A stretch of 64,000 nt of DNA from Candidatus Baltobacteraceae bacterium (GTDB lineage Bacteria > Vulcanimicrobiota > Vulcanimicrobiia > Vulcanimicrobiales > Vulcanimicrobiaceae), in contig DATJTX010000025.1 of assembly GCA_035502855.1 (NCBI GenBank), positions 1 to 64,000 of the forward strand, in the 5' to 3' direction. Within the stretch, counting starts at the first letter, position 1, and each line of letters begins with the position of its first letter. The notes beneath the pieces are model-generated. The model was given only the letters and a program-made list of their open reading frames with translations. It did no database searches and was not told where the DNA came from. The translations under genes and the position numbers were made by a program. Below, piece after piece: positions 16,118-23,650 of this stretch.

Positions 16118-16869
16118 GACCGCAGGCCATCCGTCCACGCGGTGCTTCTCCGCTCGATTGTGCGCATTCCCGATTCGCAGAGTTTGCCGAGGATGGCGAG
16201 CAACAAGATCGCGACCAGGATCTCGTCGGGTCGTGAGATCTGCTGGCCCTCGGTCAGCAAGAATCCCAGGCCGCGCGTCGAGGCGAGCAATTCCGCGGCA
16301 ACGAGGAAAAGCCACGCCTGCGTGAGACCGATCCGCGCGCCGACCAGCAGCGAGGGAAGCGCCGCCGGCAGCACGACGCGAACCGCGATGCCGAACGGAT
16401 GCAGCCCGAGGATGCGCGCGACCTCGACCAACTTGCGATCGACCCCGTGAATGCCGGCGACCAGATTTACGTAGACCGGGAAGAACGCACCGATCGCGAT
16501 CAGCGTGACCTTTGCCGATTCGCCGATGCCGAGCCAAAGTAACAGCAGCGGCACCCACGCGAGCGAAGGCACCGAACGAATCGCTTGCAGCGTCGGGTCG
16601 ATCGCGCGCTCGACCGTACCGTTCAAGCCAACCAGCGTGCCGATGACGATTGCCAGCGCGAGTGCGATCGCAAAGCCGGAAAAGACACGCGCGACGCTCG
16701 CGAGGATGTCTTGCTGCAAGAGTCCACGCTGCCACAGCGAGCCGAGTTCGGCAATGACGCGTCCCGGCGGGGCGAGTTGATCGGGTGCAAACCAATGGAC
16801 GGCGCCGGCGACGATCCACAGGACGAGGATCGCCGCCGGCACAAACCATGCGAGCAGGACGTTACGCAT
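16114..16869 (-). CDS. ssuC: sulfonate-type ABC transporter permease
   Basis: A 251-residue inner-membrane permease of the BPD-transport (SsuC/TauC) type with about six membrane helices. The EAA-like loop reads VARILGLHPFGIAVRVVLPAALPSLLVGAR, with its core EVARILGLHPFGIAVRVVLP at the ATPase contact, and the channel segment SVPSLAWVPLLLLWLGIGESAK is typical. It overlaps ssuA by 8 bases and ssuB by 4, so the three genes are translated as a unit. Confidence 0.9.
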   Translation of the reverse strand: MRNVLLAWFVPAAILVLWIVAGAVHWFAPDQLAPPGRVIAELGSLWQRGLLQQDILASVARVFSGFAIALALAIVIGTLVGLNGTVERAIDPTLQAIRSVPSLAWVPLLLLWLGIGESAKVTLIAIGAFFPVYVNLVAGIHGVDRKLVEVARILGLHPFGIAVRVVLPAALPSLLVGARIGLTQAWLFLVAAELLASTRGLGFLLTEGQQISRPDEILVAILLLAILGKLCESGMRTIERRSTAWTDGLRS

Positions 16870-17851
16870 GGGCGAGGGCGACGCGCGCGGGCGCTGGATC
16901 GGCCAGCGAGCCGAGCGCGCTCTGCACCGCGCCGACGTCGGCGACGAGTTGCTCGGAGCGAATCACCGGAATCGTACCGCCGACCGAATCGAGATACGCC
17001 TTGCCCGGAACGGGATCGGTGAAGCGCGTGCGGTCGTTGATAACCAGGCTCGCGATCTTCACGTCGAGGTTCGATGCTTCGGCGAGAATCTTCGCGGTTT
17101 CGTCCGGGTGCGCTTTGGCATACGCGTGACCGAGCTCGTAGGTGCGCAGCACGGTGCGTACGACGTCGGGATACGCGGTGAGAAAATCCTCGCGCGCGTT
17201 GAGCGCGCCGTACGTGTTCCAGGCAATGTTGCGGTAGAGCAGGCGCGAGCCGGCCTCGAGTTGCGATGCCGCCATGTGCGGGTCCAGTCCGGCCCAGGCG
17301 TCGACTTGGCCGCGTTCGAGGGCGACCCGGCCGTCGGGATGCTGTAGCTCGACGATCTGGACGTCGCTCGAACTCAGGCCCACCGACGCCAGCGCGCGCA
17401 GCAGAAAGAACCACGGATCGGTTCCGCGCGTCGCCGCGATGCGCTTGTCTTTCAGCTCGCGCAGCGACCTCAGCTTGGAGTTGCGGCCGACGACGATCGC
17501 GGTCCACTCCGGCTGCGAGTAGAGAAAAACGGTGTGCAGCGGAACGCCGTTGGCTCGTGCCAGCAGCGCCGCGCTTCCGGCGGTCGAGGCGAACTGCGCC
17601 GAGCCCGAGGCGAGGAATTGATTGGCCTTGTTCGAGCCGAGCGAGAGAACCCAGGAAACGTTCGTCCCGGCCGGTGCGAGCGCGCGCTCGATCCAGCCGT
17701 TCTGCTTGAGGATCAGGCTGACGGGATTGTAGTACGCGTAGTCGAGGGTCAGCGCGTCGAGTTTGCCCGCCGCACGAGCCCGGCCGGGAAGGGCGAGGGC
17801 AGCGAGGGCGGCGCTGGCGAGGCCGATTGCCTCGCGTCGGGTCGGGTCCAT
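16862..17851 (-). CDS. ssuA: periplasmic sulfonate-binding protein (SsuA-like)
   Basis: A 329-residue substrate-binding protein. The signal region MDPTRREAIGLASAALAALAL contains a twin Arg, so export may be by Tat, with cleavage after GRARA. The mature part follows the SsuA/TauA pattern: ALTLDYAYYNPVSLILKQNG, FASTAGSAALLARANGVPLH, KDKRIAATRGTDPWFFLLRAL and LERGQVDAWAGLDPHMA. It delivers alkanesulfonates or a related ligand to SsuBC. AGGAGG (17858-17863) precedes ATG 17851. An intrinsic terminator and a Cys/Met leader peptide lie just upstream, so expression is probably controlled by attenuation. Confidence 0.88.
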   Translation of the reverse strand: MDPTRREAIGLASAALAALALPGRARAAGKLDALTLDYAYYNPVSLILKQNGWIERALAPAGTNVSWVLSLGSNKANQFLASGSAQFASTAGSAALLARANGVPLHTVFLYSQPEWTAIVVGRNSKLRSLRELKDKRIAATRGTDPWFFLLRALASVGLSSSDVQIVELQHPDGRVALERGQVDAWAGLDPHMAASQLEAGSRLLYRNIAWNTYGALNAREDFLTAYPDVVRTVLRTYELGHAYAKAHPDETAKILAEASNLDVKIASLVINDRTRFTDPVPGKAYLDSVGGTIPVIRSEQLVADVGAVQSALGSLADPAPARVALAHA

Positions 17852-17871
17852 TGGTAGCCTCCTAGGAAAGC

Positions 17872-17900
17872 AAAAAGCCCCCGCCGGATCGGCGGAGGGC
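17872..17900 (-). terminator. attenuator in the ssu leader
   Basis: On the minus strand GCCC(T)CCGCC pairs with GGCGGGGGC (17877-17900) with one bulged T, followed by TTTTT, only 10 bases before the ssuA Shine-Dalgarno. An upstream leader segment GATCGGCG (17954-17961 on the complement) is complementary to CGCCGATC in the 5' arm and loop of this hairpin (17887-17894). The two structures are therefore mutually exclusive, as in transcription attenuation. Confidence 0.75.
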
Positions 17901-17925
17901 TTCGGTCATCGAAATTCGTGTCGCG

Positions 17926-18009
17926 CTATTTCGAGATGCGAGAAGCCAACCTACGCCGATCGGGCGCCGGGACGAGGCACATGTGACACATAACGTGCAG
18001 GTTGGACAT
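17926..18009 (-). CDS. Cys/Met leader peptide of the ssu operon, 27 codons
   Basis: ATG 18009 opens MSNLHVMCHMCLVPAP..., with Met-Cys-His-Met-Cys at codons 7-11, and stops at TAG 17926-17928, 26 bases before the attenuator hairpin. Ribosome stalling at these sulfur-amino-acid codons when charged tRNA-Cys or tRNA-Met is scarce would free or mask the antiterminator strand downstream. There is no Shine-Dalgarno. A -10 box TATCGT (18017-18022) puts the transcription start one base before ATG, so it may be read as a leaderless ORF, as reported for cysteine-responsive uORFs in mycobacteria. A second frame from 18026 is also Cys-rich (CPTCTLCVTC) and cannot be excluded. Confidence 0.55.
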   Translation of the reverse strand: MSNLHVMCHMCLVPAPDRRRLASRISK

Positions 18010-18016
18010 GGACCCG

Positions 18017-18022
18017 ACGATA
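18017..18022 (-). promoter_or_regulatory. -10 box of the ssu leader
   Basis: TGC-TATCGT on the minus strand is an extended -10. The predicted start is 18010, one base upstream of the leader-peptide ATG. No good -35 is visible. Confidence 0.4.
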
Positions 18023-18079
18023 GCATGAAGGGGAGAAAGAGGGCTACCCTTCTGGCAGGCGCTTCTTGGGTCCGGACGC

Positions 18080-18117
18080 TATAATGAGGGTAATCAGGGG
18101 GCGCGACACGAGCCCCC
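18080..18117 (+). promoter_or_regulatory. promoter and 5' hairpin of the nudix-scpAB operon
   Basis: Consensus TATAAT at 18080-18085 predicts a start near 18092. The transcript would begin with a stem GGGGGC (18097-18102)/GCCCCC (18112-18117), likely a 5' stabiliser, 30 bases before the Nudix ATG. The -35 is weak. Confidence 0.55.
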
Positions 18118-18147
18118 TTCCCTATCTCCCGCTACGGGTCTATCGAC

Positions 18148-18624
18148 ATGCGAATCAAGTATGAAGTGTCGGCCGGCGGCTTGATGTTACGGCCGCGCGA
18201 GTCTGGCTTCGACGCGCTCTTGATCGGACGCGGTTCGCCGCGCATTTGGACCTTGCCGAAGGGACACGTCGAAGCGCGCGAGTCGAACGAACAGGCCGCG
18301 ATCCGCGAAGTTCGCGAGGAGACGGGGTGCTGGGGCGAGATTCTCATTCGCCTGAGCGAGATCTCGTATTGGTTCTACGTCGGCAAAGCCAAGCACAAGA
18401 AGAGCGTCACCTTCTATCTCATGCGTTATCTCTCGGGCGACCCCGCGCAGCACGACCACGAGGTGGACGAAGCCCGCTGGTTCGAGGCCAACGCGGCACG
18501 CAAGGCGCTCAAGTACGTCAACGAAAAGCGCCTGGTCGACATGGGGCTCGAGTTCGTCGCCGCCAACCCCGCCGTCTTTGGCGACGATGCAACCGTGGCA
18601 CTGGCCGAACAGAAGAGCTCTTGA
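18148..18624 (+). CDS. Nudix hydrolase
   Basis: A 158-residue Nudix enzyme. The Nudix box is intact: GHVEARESNEQAAIREVREE followed by TG, giving G-x5-E-x7-REVxEExG. It begins KYEVSAGGLMLRPRESGFDALLI, as in Ap4A- and MutT-type hydrolases that cleave nucleoside diphosphates linked to another group; the substrate is not evident. It is the first gene of a run with scpA (4-base overlap), scpB, a methyltransferase, nfo and dinB. Confidence 0.88.
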   Translation: MRIKYEVSAGGLMLRPRESGFDALLIGRGSPRIWTLPKGHVEARESNEQAAIREVREETGCWGEILIRLSEISYWFYVGKAKHKKSVTFYLMRYLSGDPAQHDHEVDEARWFEANAARKALKYVNEKRLVDMGLEFVAANPAVFGDDATVALAEQKSS

Positions 18625-19364
18625 CCGACGCCGACGCCCTCCACGTCCGGCTCGACGTTTTCGACGGGCCGCTCGATCTGCTCCTGAGTCTGATCAAAGA
18701 GCAGCAGCTCGACATCGCAACCGTGCCGCTCGCTTCCGTAGCCGAGCAATACCTGGCATACGTGCGTATGATGGAAGCGCTCGACATGGAGCTCGCGGCG
18801 GAGTACCTGGTCATCGCGGCGACGCTGGTCTTTCTCAAATCCAAAGCCTTGCTGCCGCCCATTCCGCAAGAGTTTCTCGACGAGGGTGAGGATTCGCCCG
18901 AAGCGGTCGAGGAGCGGTTGCGCCGCCGGCTCATCGCGTACTCGCGCTATCGTGAGCTCGGCGTTCAGCTCCGCGCCCGGCAAGAGGAAGCGAGCGGTTA
19001 TTACTACCGCGATTCCGGCGATCCGACCAGCGAACTCGTCCAGCACTATCGCGTCGATCCGGAGAAGCTCAAGCGCGCGTTCATCACGATGCTGCAGCAG
19101 GCGCGCCCCGAGAAACGCGAAATCGTGCGCGAGCGCGTCTCGCTGATCGCACAGATGGACTACATCTCTCGCAAAGTGAAGGAACAGGGGCAGGTCTCGT
19201 TCTTCGCCCTCTGCCGCGAGTTGGGAATGACCCGCGACGTCATCATCGTGACCTTCCTCGCCATCTTGGAACTGGTGCGCCGTCACCGCGTCGATTTCCA
19301 ACAACCGGATCACGATGACGACATCCGGCTGTTTCCAATCTCTCACGCCGTTACCCAGGTATAG
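18621..19364 (+). CDS. scpA: segregation and condensation protein A (kleisin)
   Basis: ScpA is the kleisin that bridges the SMC heads and works with ScpB in chromosome condensation and segregation. The 247-residue protein has the diagnostic N-terminus VFDGPLDLLLSLIKEQQLDI, then AAEYLVIAATLVFLKSKALLP and a C-terminal winged helix (VSFFALCRELGMTRDVIIVTFLAILEL). The start is TTG 18621 overlapping the Nudix stop (TTGA), with weak AGAAGAG upstream. scpB follows after 2 bases. smc is not in the window. Confidence 0.93.
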   Translation: MTDADALHVRLDVFDGPLDLLLSLIKEQQLDIATVPLASVAEQYLAYVRMMEALDMELAAEYLVIAATLVFLKSKALLPPIPQEFLDEGEDSPEAVEERLRRRLIAYSRYRELGVQLRARQEEASGYYYRDSGDPTSELVQHYRVDPEKLKRAFITMLQQARPEKREIVRERVSLIAQMDYISRKVKEQGQVSFFALCRELGMTRDVIIVTFLAILELVRRHRVDFQQPDHDDDIRLFPISHAVTQV

Positions 19365-19366
19365 TA

Positions 19367-19984
19367 GTGAACACCCAAGAGTTGAACGATTCAGACTCCG
19401 AGCTCAGCGCCGAAGCGCACGAACTGCGCGCCGCTGCCGAAAGCGTGCAGCCCGCGATCGAGGCCCTGCTTTTCGTCGCCAGCGAAGCACTTGACGCCAA
19501 GCGCATCGCGAAACTGACCGGAGAGGAGGAGCGCGCGGTCGCGCTGGCGCTGCAATCGCTCGAAGAACGCTACAGCAACGGCGGCATCGTGCTGCGCCAA
19601 ATTGCCGGCGGGTACCGTTTCGCGACGTCGTCTGCGGTGCGCGACGTGGTCGAGGCGTACCTCTTGCCGCCGAAGACGACGCTCTCGACGCCGGCACTCG
19701 AGGCGCTTGCCATCGTAGCGCACATGCAACCGGTCACCAAAGGTGAGATCGAAGCAATTCGCGGCGTCAATTCCGATAGCGTCGTCGGCACGCTGCTCGA
19801 TCGCGGCTTGATCGCCGAAGCCGGGCGCAAAGACGTCGTCGGTCGCCCCATCACCTACAAAACGACGCCGCTCTTTCTCGAGTCCTTCGGGCTGCGGTCG
19901 CTCGATGATCTGCCGCAGCTCGAGCTGGAGCCCGGGCAACCGCTCGAGCTGAACCTCATTCTTCCACCGGCGGCGGTCGAGTGA
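19367..19984 (+). CDS. scpB: segregation and condensation protein B
   Basis: ScpB binds ScpA and regulates the SMC ATPase. The 205-residue protein has two winged-helix units: AIEALLFVASEALDAKRIAKLTG at the start of the first and the conserved TLSTPALEALAIVAHMQPVT with KGEIEAIRGVNSDSVVGTLL in the second, ending VVGRPITYKTTPLFLESFGL. GTG start 19367; the stop overlaps the next gene by 4 bases (GTGA). Confidence 0.94.
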   Translation: MNTQELNDSDSELSAEAHELRAAAESVQPAIEALLFVASEALDAKRIAKLTGEEERAVALALQSLEERYSNGGIVLRQIAGGYRFATSSAVRDVVEAYLLPPKTTLSTPALEALAIVAHMQPVTKGEIEAIRGVNSDSVVGTLLDRGLIAEAGRKDVVGRPITYKTTPLFLESFGLRSLDDLPQLELEPGQPLELNLILPPAAVE

Positions 19985-20712
19985 CGTCGTTCGATTCACT
20001 GGTTGCCGAGTACGACGCAGGCCGTCTGGGCTACGCCAACGACGTCTACAACGCGCTGGCGAATTTCGGCTTCTCTCCGCGGTATGCGATTCTCGACATC
20101 GGGTGCGGCACCGGCTTGGCGGGGGGACCGTTGATCGAAAACGACTTCAACGTCACCGGGGTCGATCCGTCCGAACCGATGCTAGCCGTCGCCAAGGAAC
20201 GCTATCCGGAAGCGACGTGGGTGCGCGGGACGGCGGAGTCGCTGCCGTTCGAAGACTCGTCGTTCGACGCGGTGATTTGCGCGCAGGCGTTCCATCATTT
20301 CGACGCAGGCCCGGCGATGGCGGAGCTTCGGCGCGTGCTGCGTGCGGACGGCCGCGTCGGCATCTGGTGGAAGAGTCTGATGAGCGACGATCCCGTGAAG
20401 CAGCTTCGCGACGCAGTCGCGGTGGATATGGGCTTCGCGCCGCTGAACAGCGGATGGCGCGGCGGATTCAGGGAATTCTACTCGGCCGGCTTTTCGCAGA
20501 CGGGCGTTCGCGTGATTCCGTGGAGCACGATCGTCACGTTGAGCCGCTTCCTTCAGTACGAGCGTTCGCGGAAAATCGTACGCGACGCATTCGGCGGGCG
20601 CGACTCCGAATATTTTCAACGGCTCGAAGAGCGGCTGCGCGAAACGCTCGGCCAAGGCGATCCCGTCATGCCGCTCACGTACACGCACTTTCTCTACCTC
20701 GCGAAAAAGTAA
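19981..20712 (+). CDS. class I SAM-dependent methyltransferase
   Basis: A 243-residue Methyltransf_11-type protein. Motif I ILDIGCGTGLAGGPLI, the acidic end of strand 2 (VTGVDPSEPML) and the motif IV region DAVICAQAFHHFD are clear. Such enzymes methylate small molecules, often quinone or lipid precursors; the acceptor is unknown. GTG start 19981 overlaps the scpB stop. It is followed after 9 bases by nfo. Confidence 0.85.
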   Translation: MTSFDSLVAEYDAGRLGYANDVYNALANFGFSPRYAILDIGCGTGLAGGPLIENDFNVTGVDPSEPMLAVAKERYPEATWVRGTAESLPFEDSSFDAVICAQAFHHFDAGPAMAELRRVLRADGRVGIWWKSLMSDDPVKQLRDAVAVDMGFAPLNSGWRGGFREFYSAGFSQTGVRVIPWSTIVTLSRFLQYERSRKIVRDAFGGRDSEYFQRLEERLRETLGQGDPVMPLTYTHFLYLAKK

Positions 20713-20721
20713 CCGCTTCTC

Positions 20722-21609
20722 GTGCGCATCGGGATCCACACGCGCGTCTCCGCCGGTTATGCCAAGGCCGTCGCCTATGCGGCCTCGCTCGGTTGCACGG
20801 CCGTGCAGATCTTCTCGAGCAATGCGCGAAGCTATCGCGTCGCGAAGGTCGATACGTCCGCGCTCGCGGCGTTTTCGCAGCTGCGCGCGGACGCGGGTAT
20901 CGAGCGCTGCGTGATCCACACGGCCTATCTGATAAACCTGGGCAGCGAGGACCCGGCGATCGTGAGTAAATCGCTTGGCCTTTTGCGAGGCGATCTCGCG
21001 GTAGCTGCTGCGGGGAAGATCGACTACGTCAATACGCATCTGGGCTCGTACGGAACTCGCGATCGCGGCGAAGGCTTCGCCGCAATCGTGGCGGCGTTGG
21101 AAGACGCGCTGAGCGATATTGCACCCGGCGTGATGCTGGTGATGGAAAACTCGGCGGGAGCCGGCAATCTCGCCGGCGGTACGCTCGAAGAACTCGGCCG
21201 CTTCATCGCGGCGATCGATCATCCGCAGCTCGGTGTGTGTCTGGACACGGCGCATGCCTGGGCCGCCGGCTATGAGATCAACTCGGCCGACAGCGTGGAA
21301 CGTTTCCTAACGCTGGCCGACCGGCACATCGGGCTAGCACGCATTCCGATGTTTCATTTCAACGACACCCAAGTACCGCTCGGAGCCGCCCGCGATCGGC
21401 ATTTCCACATCGGCGAAGGCCTGATCGGCTTCGAAGGTTTTCGCGCGCTGCTCGCCCACCCCGAGGTGCGCGAGAAAGTGGCGATCCTGGAGACGCCAGG
21501 CGAAGAAGCCGACGACAGGCGGAACATGGAAACCTTGCTCGCGATCCAGAGAGGAATTTCGCCGAGCGGATCGGCCGAAGGCCGAACGCCACAGATTCAG
21601 CGAAGCTGA
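20722..21609 (+). CDS. nfo: deoxyribonuclease IV (endonuclease IV, AP endonuclease)
   Basis: Endonuclease IV cuts DNA 5' to abasic sites using three Zn ions. The 295-residue TIM barrel shows the metal ligands: HTAYLINLGSED, NTHLGSYG, MENSAGAGN, VCLDTAHAWAAGY, MFHFNDTQ with RHFHIGEGLIG, and ILETPGE. The last residues (PSGSAEGRTPQIQRS) are encoded by two small inverted repeats (21572-21612), so the natural C-terminus was probably shorter. GTG start 20722. dinB follows after 6 bases, making a DNA-repair pair. Confidence 0.92.
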   Translation: MRIGIHTRVSAGYAKAVAYAASLGCTAVQIFSSNARSYRVAKVDTSALAAFSQLRADAGIERCVIHTAYLINLGSEDPAIVSKSLGLLRGDLAVAAAGKIDYVNTHLGSYGTRDRGEGFAAIVAALEDALSDIAPGVMLVMENSAGAGNLAGGTLEELGRFIAAIDHPQLGVCLDTAHAWAAGYEINSADSVERFLTLADRHIGLARIPMFHFNDTQVPLGAARDRHFHIGEGLIGFEGFRALLAHPEVREKVAILETPGEEADDRRNMETLLAIQRGISPSGSAEGRTPQIQRS

Positions 21610-21612
21610 ATC
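21572..21612. repeat. two GAA-loop mini-hairpins at the nfo 3' end
   Basis: CGGCC-GAA-GGCCG (21572-21584) and GATTCAGC-GAA-GCTGAATC (21594-21612). The second contains GCGAAGC, a DNA heptamer known for an exceptionally stable mini-hairpin, and it includes the nfo stop TGA (21607-21609). Confidence 0.7.
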
Positions 21613-21615
21613 CGA

Positions 21616-22692
21616 ATGGGATTCGTAGCGCACTTTGACATCGACGCGTTCTACGCCAGCGTCGCGGTTCGCGACGATCCGAGCTTGCGCGGAAAGCCCG
21701 TTGCGGTCGCCGGGTCGCACCGGCGGGCGGTGGTGTTGACCGCCTCGTACGAGGCGCGTCCCTACGGTGTGCGCTCGGCCCTTCCGCTCTATCGAGCACG
21801 CGAACTCTGCCCGCAACTCGTCGTGGTGCGCCCGCAGATGAGTCGGTACAAAGAGATATCGCGCGAGGTGTTCGCGATCTTCGGCGCGAGCGGCCGCGCG
21901 GTCGAGGGACTTTCGCTCGACGAGGCGTTCGTCGATTTCGGCGCCACGTCGCTCGAGGCGGCGCGCGCCGATGCAGCCGCCATCCGTGCCGAAGTCTTCG
22001 CGCAAACCTCGCTGACGGTGAGCGCGGGCGTCGCGACCGGGAAGATGATTGCCAAAATCGCCTCGGACAGCTGCAAGCCCGACGGCCTGCTCGCGATCGA
22101 GCCCGGCGACGAGGCGCGGTTTCTGGCGCCGCTGCCGGCAGCTCGTTTGTGGGGCATCGGCCCGAAGACGGCGGCGCGTTTGCAGACGTTCGGGATCGCG
22201 ACGATCGGACAGGTTGCGGCGCTCGACGAATCGCAGGCGCGCGCGATCTTCGGGTCGTGGGGACCGCAGGTGCGCGATCTCGCGCGCGGCATCGACACCC
22301 GCAGCGTCGAACCCGGCCGCGAAACGAAATCGATTTCGTCCGAGACAACCTTCGAATACGACGTCCGCGACGAGCGCAAACTGATCGAGGTCCTGCGCGA
22401 ACAAGCGGCGGAAATCGCCGAGAGCCTCGAACGCGAGGACTGCAGCGCGACGACGGTCGGGATCAAGATCAAGCGCGCCGATTTCCGCGTCTTTGGACGT
22501 CAGACACATTTGGCCGAACCGACGCGCGACGCCCGCATGATCTACCGGGCTGCGCTGCATTGTTTGCGCCGAGCTCATCTGGCCGGAACGCCGGTCCGGC
22601 TACTCGGTCTTCGCGTCGCCTCGCTTGCGCTCGGTCAGCCCAAGCAGATCAGTTTCTTCGACGGTTCGAGCGGACCGGGCCCAAACGCGTAG
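21616..22692 (+). CDS. dinB: DNA polymerase IV (Y-family)
   Basis: A 358-residue translesion polymerase. It has the catalytic motifs HFDIDAFYASV and LSLDEAFVDF, the YEARPYGVRSALP segment, KMIAKIASDSCKPDG, and helix-hairpin-helix LWGIGPKTAARL; the little-finger domain follows. The C-terminus ends with QPKQISFFDG, a beta-clamp-binding peptide. It bypasses damaged bases in DNA, and pairing with nfo suggests a repair operon. No LexA box is apparent upstream. The stop is 1 base from the convergent GNAT stop. Confidence 0.94.
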   Translation: MGFVAHFDIDAFYASVAVRDDPSLRGKPVAVAGSHRRAVVLTASYEARPYGVRSALPLYRARELCPQLVVVRPQMSRYKEISREVFAIFGASGRAVEGLSLDEAFVDFGATSLEAARADAAAIRAEVFAQTSLTVSAGVATGKMIAKIASDSCKPDGLLAIEPGDEARFLAPLPAARLWGIGPKTAARLQTFGIATIGQVAALDESQARAIFGSWGPQVRDLARGIDTRSVEPGRETKSISSETTFEYDVRDERKLIEVLREQAAEIAESLEREDCSATTVGIKIKRADFRVFGRQTHLAEPTRDARMIYRAALHCLRRAHLAGTPVRLLGLRVASLALGQPKQISFFDGSSGPGPNA

Positions 22693-22693
22693 T

Positions 22694-23650
22694 CTAGATA
22701 TGATCGGTTCCCCAGATGCACTCGTTCTTTGCGGAGGCGGCGCCGGAAACCCATCGCTTCCCCGGCGCACTGAGCCCGGCGGCCATGAGCAGCGCGCTTG
22801 CGCGCTTGCGCACGCTCGCGCGCGGAAGTCGTTCACGCGCCGGTTCGGGCGGAAGCCACCCGGTGATTCGCCGGAGGTCGCCGGCCGCGCTGCGAAGCAG
22901 CGCCGGAATCAGCGCTGCCGCTTCGGCATCGGCGTAGCCGAATTCATCGAGAATGTACGCGTCGTGCTTGGGCGCGCGCGCACCGAGAACGTAGGCCGAG
23001 ATCGCGCGCCCACGACGCACGAGGAGGTTGGTCTCGATACTGCCCGGATGTTCCGAGCCCTGACGCATGCGCAGCCGCAGCCATTCCCACACCAACGGCG
23101 TGCGCACGAACGCACTCGTTCGTTGGTGTTCGCAGAGTTCGAAACAGCGCTGCACGCCGGGCCAGTCCCGTTCCTCGAGCCGCGCCACTTCGACGCGCGT
23201 CTTTGCCAAGCTGTCGGCGCGCAGACTGATCGAGCGCGAGGGCAGCAGCGAGAAGCCGAGCTCGGCGTAAAACTGCGGCCGGATGTCCGAGAAAAGGAAC
23301 GCGAGATCGAAGCCTTCGGCGCGCGAACGGTCGAGTTCCATCGCGAGCATCGCGCTGGCGTACCCGCGGCCGCGTAAGTCGGGCGGCGTAAAGACGGCGC
23401 CGACGCCCAGGGCCCGCAACCGTTCCGAGCCGTTGCGCAGCGTGCGCTCGTATCGTTTGAACGATGCCAGCAGCGCTTTGCCGTTGTAGAGACCGATGGT
23501 GCGATAGTGCCGCCGCCCGTATCCGCTGCGCGCGACTTCGCCGGTGTGCTCGACGTAGCGTTCGAAGGTGCGCTCGCCGCCCCAGAGCGGCGCACTGAGC
23601 GGAAGCACCGTTTCGGCGTAGGTTTCGAAATCGATCGGTTGGAGTTTCAT
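22694..23650 (-). CDS. GNAT-family acetyltransferase (Eis-like N-domain)
   Basis: A 318-residue protein with an N-terminal GNAT fold; the acetyl-CoA loop is VFTPPDLRGRGYASAMLAMEL and is followed by DLAFLFSDIRPQFYAELGF, the pattern of Eis-like and other predicted acetyltransferases. The second half (RTPLVWEWLRLRMRQG..., YILDEFGYADAEAAALIPAL) resembles a second degenerate GNAT domain. Start ATG 23650 overlaps the helicase stop by 4 bases, so it is coupled to the helicase-nuclease pair. Its substrate is unknown. Confidence 0.8.
   Translation of the reverse strand: MKLQPIDFETYAETVLPLSAPLWGGERTFERYVEHTGEVARSGYGRRHYRTIGLYNGKALLASFKRYERTLRNGSERLRALGVGAVFTPPDLRGRGYASAMLAMELDRSRAEGFDLAFLFSDIRPQFYAELGFSLLPSRSISLRADSLAKTRVEVARLEERDWPGVQRCFELCEHQRTSAFVRTPLVWEWLRLRMRQGSEHPGSIETNLLVRRGRAISAYVLGARAPKHDAYILDEFGYADAEAAALIPALLRSAAGDLRRITGWLPPEPARERLPRASVRKRASALLMAAGLSAPGKRWVSGAASAKNECIWGTDHI

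Noticed and set aside
18009-18026. Choosing the 18026 frame (CPTCTLCVTC) as the ssu leader peptide
   Set aside because: It is Cys-richer, but it starts upstream of the predicted transcription start, lacks a Shine-Dalgarno and runs through the terminator hairpin. It is kept only as an alternative.
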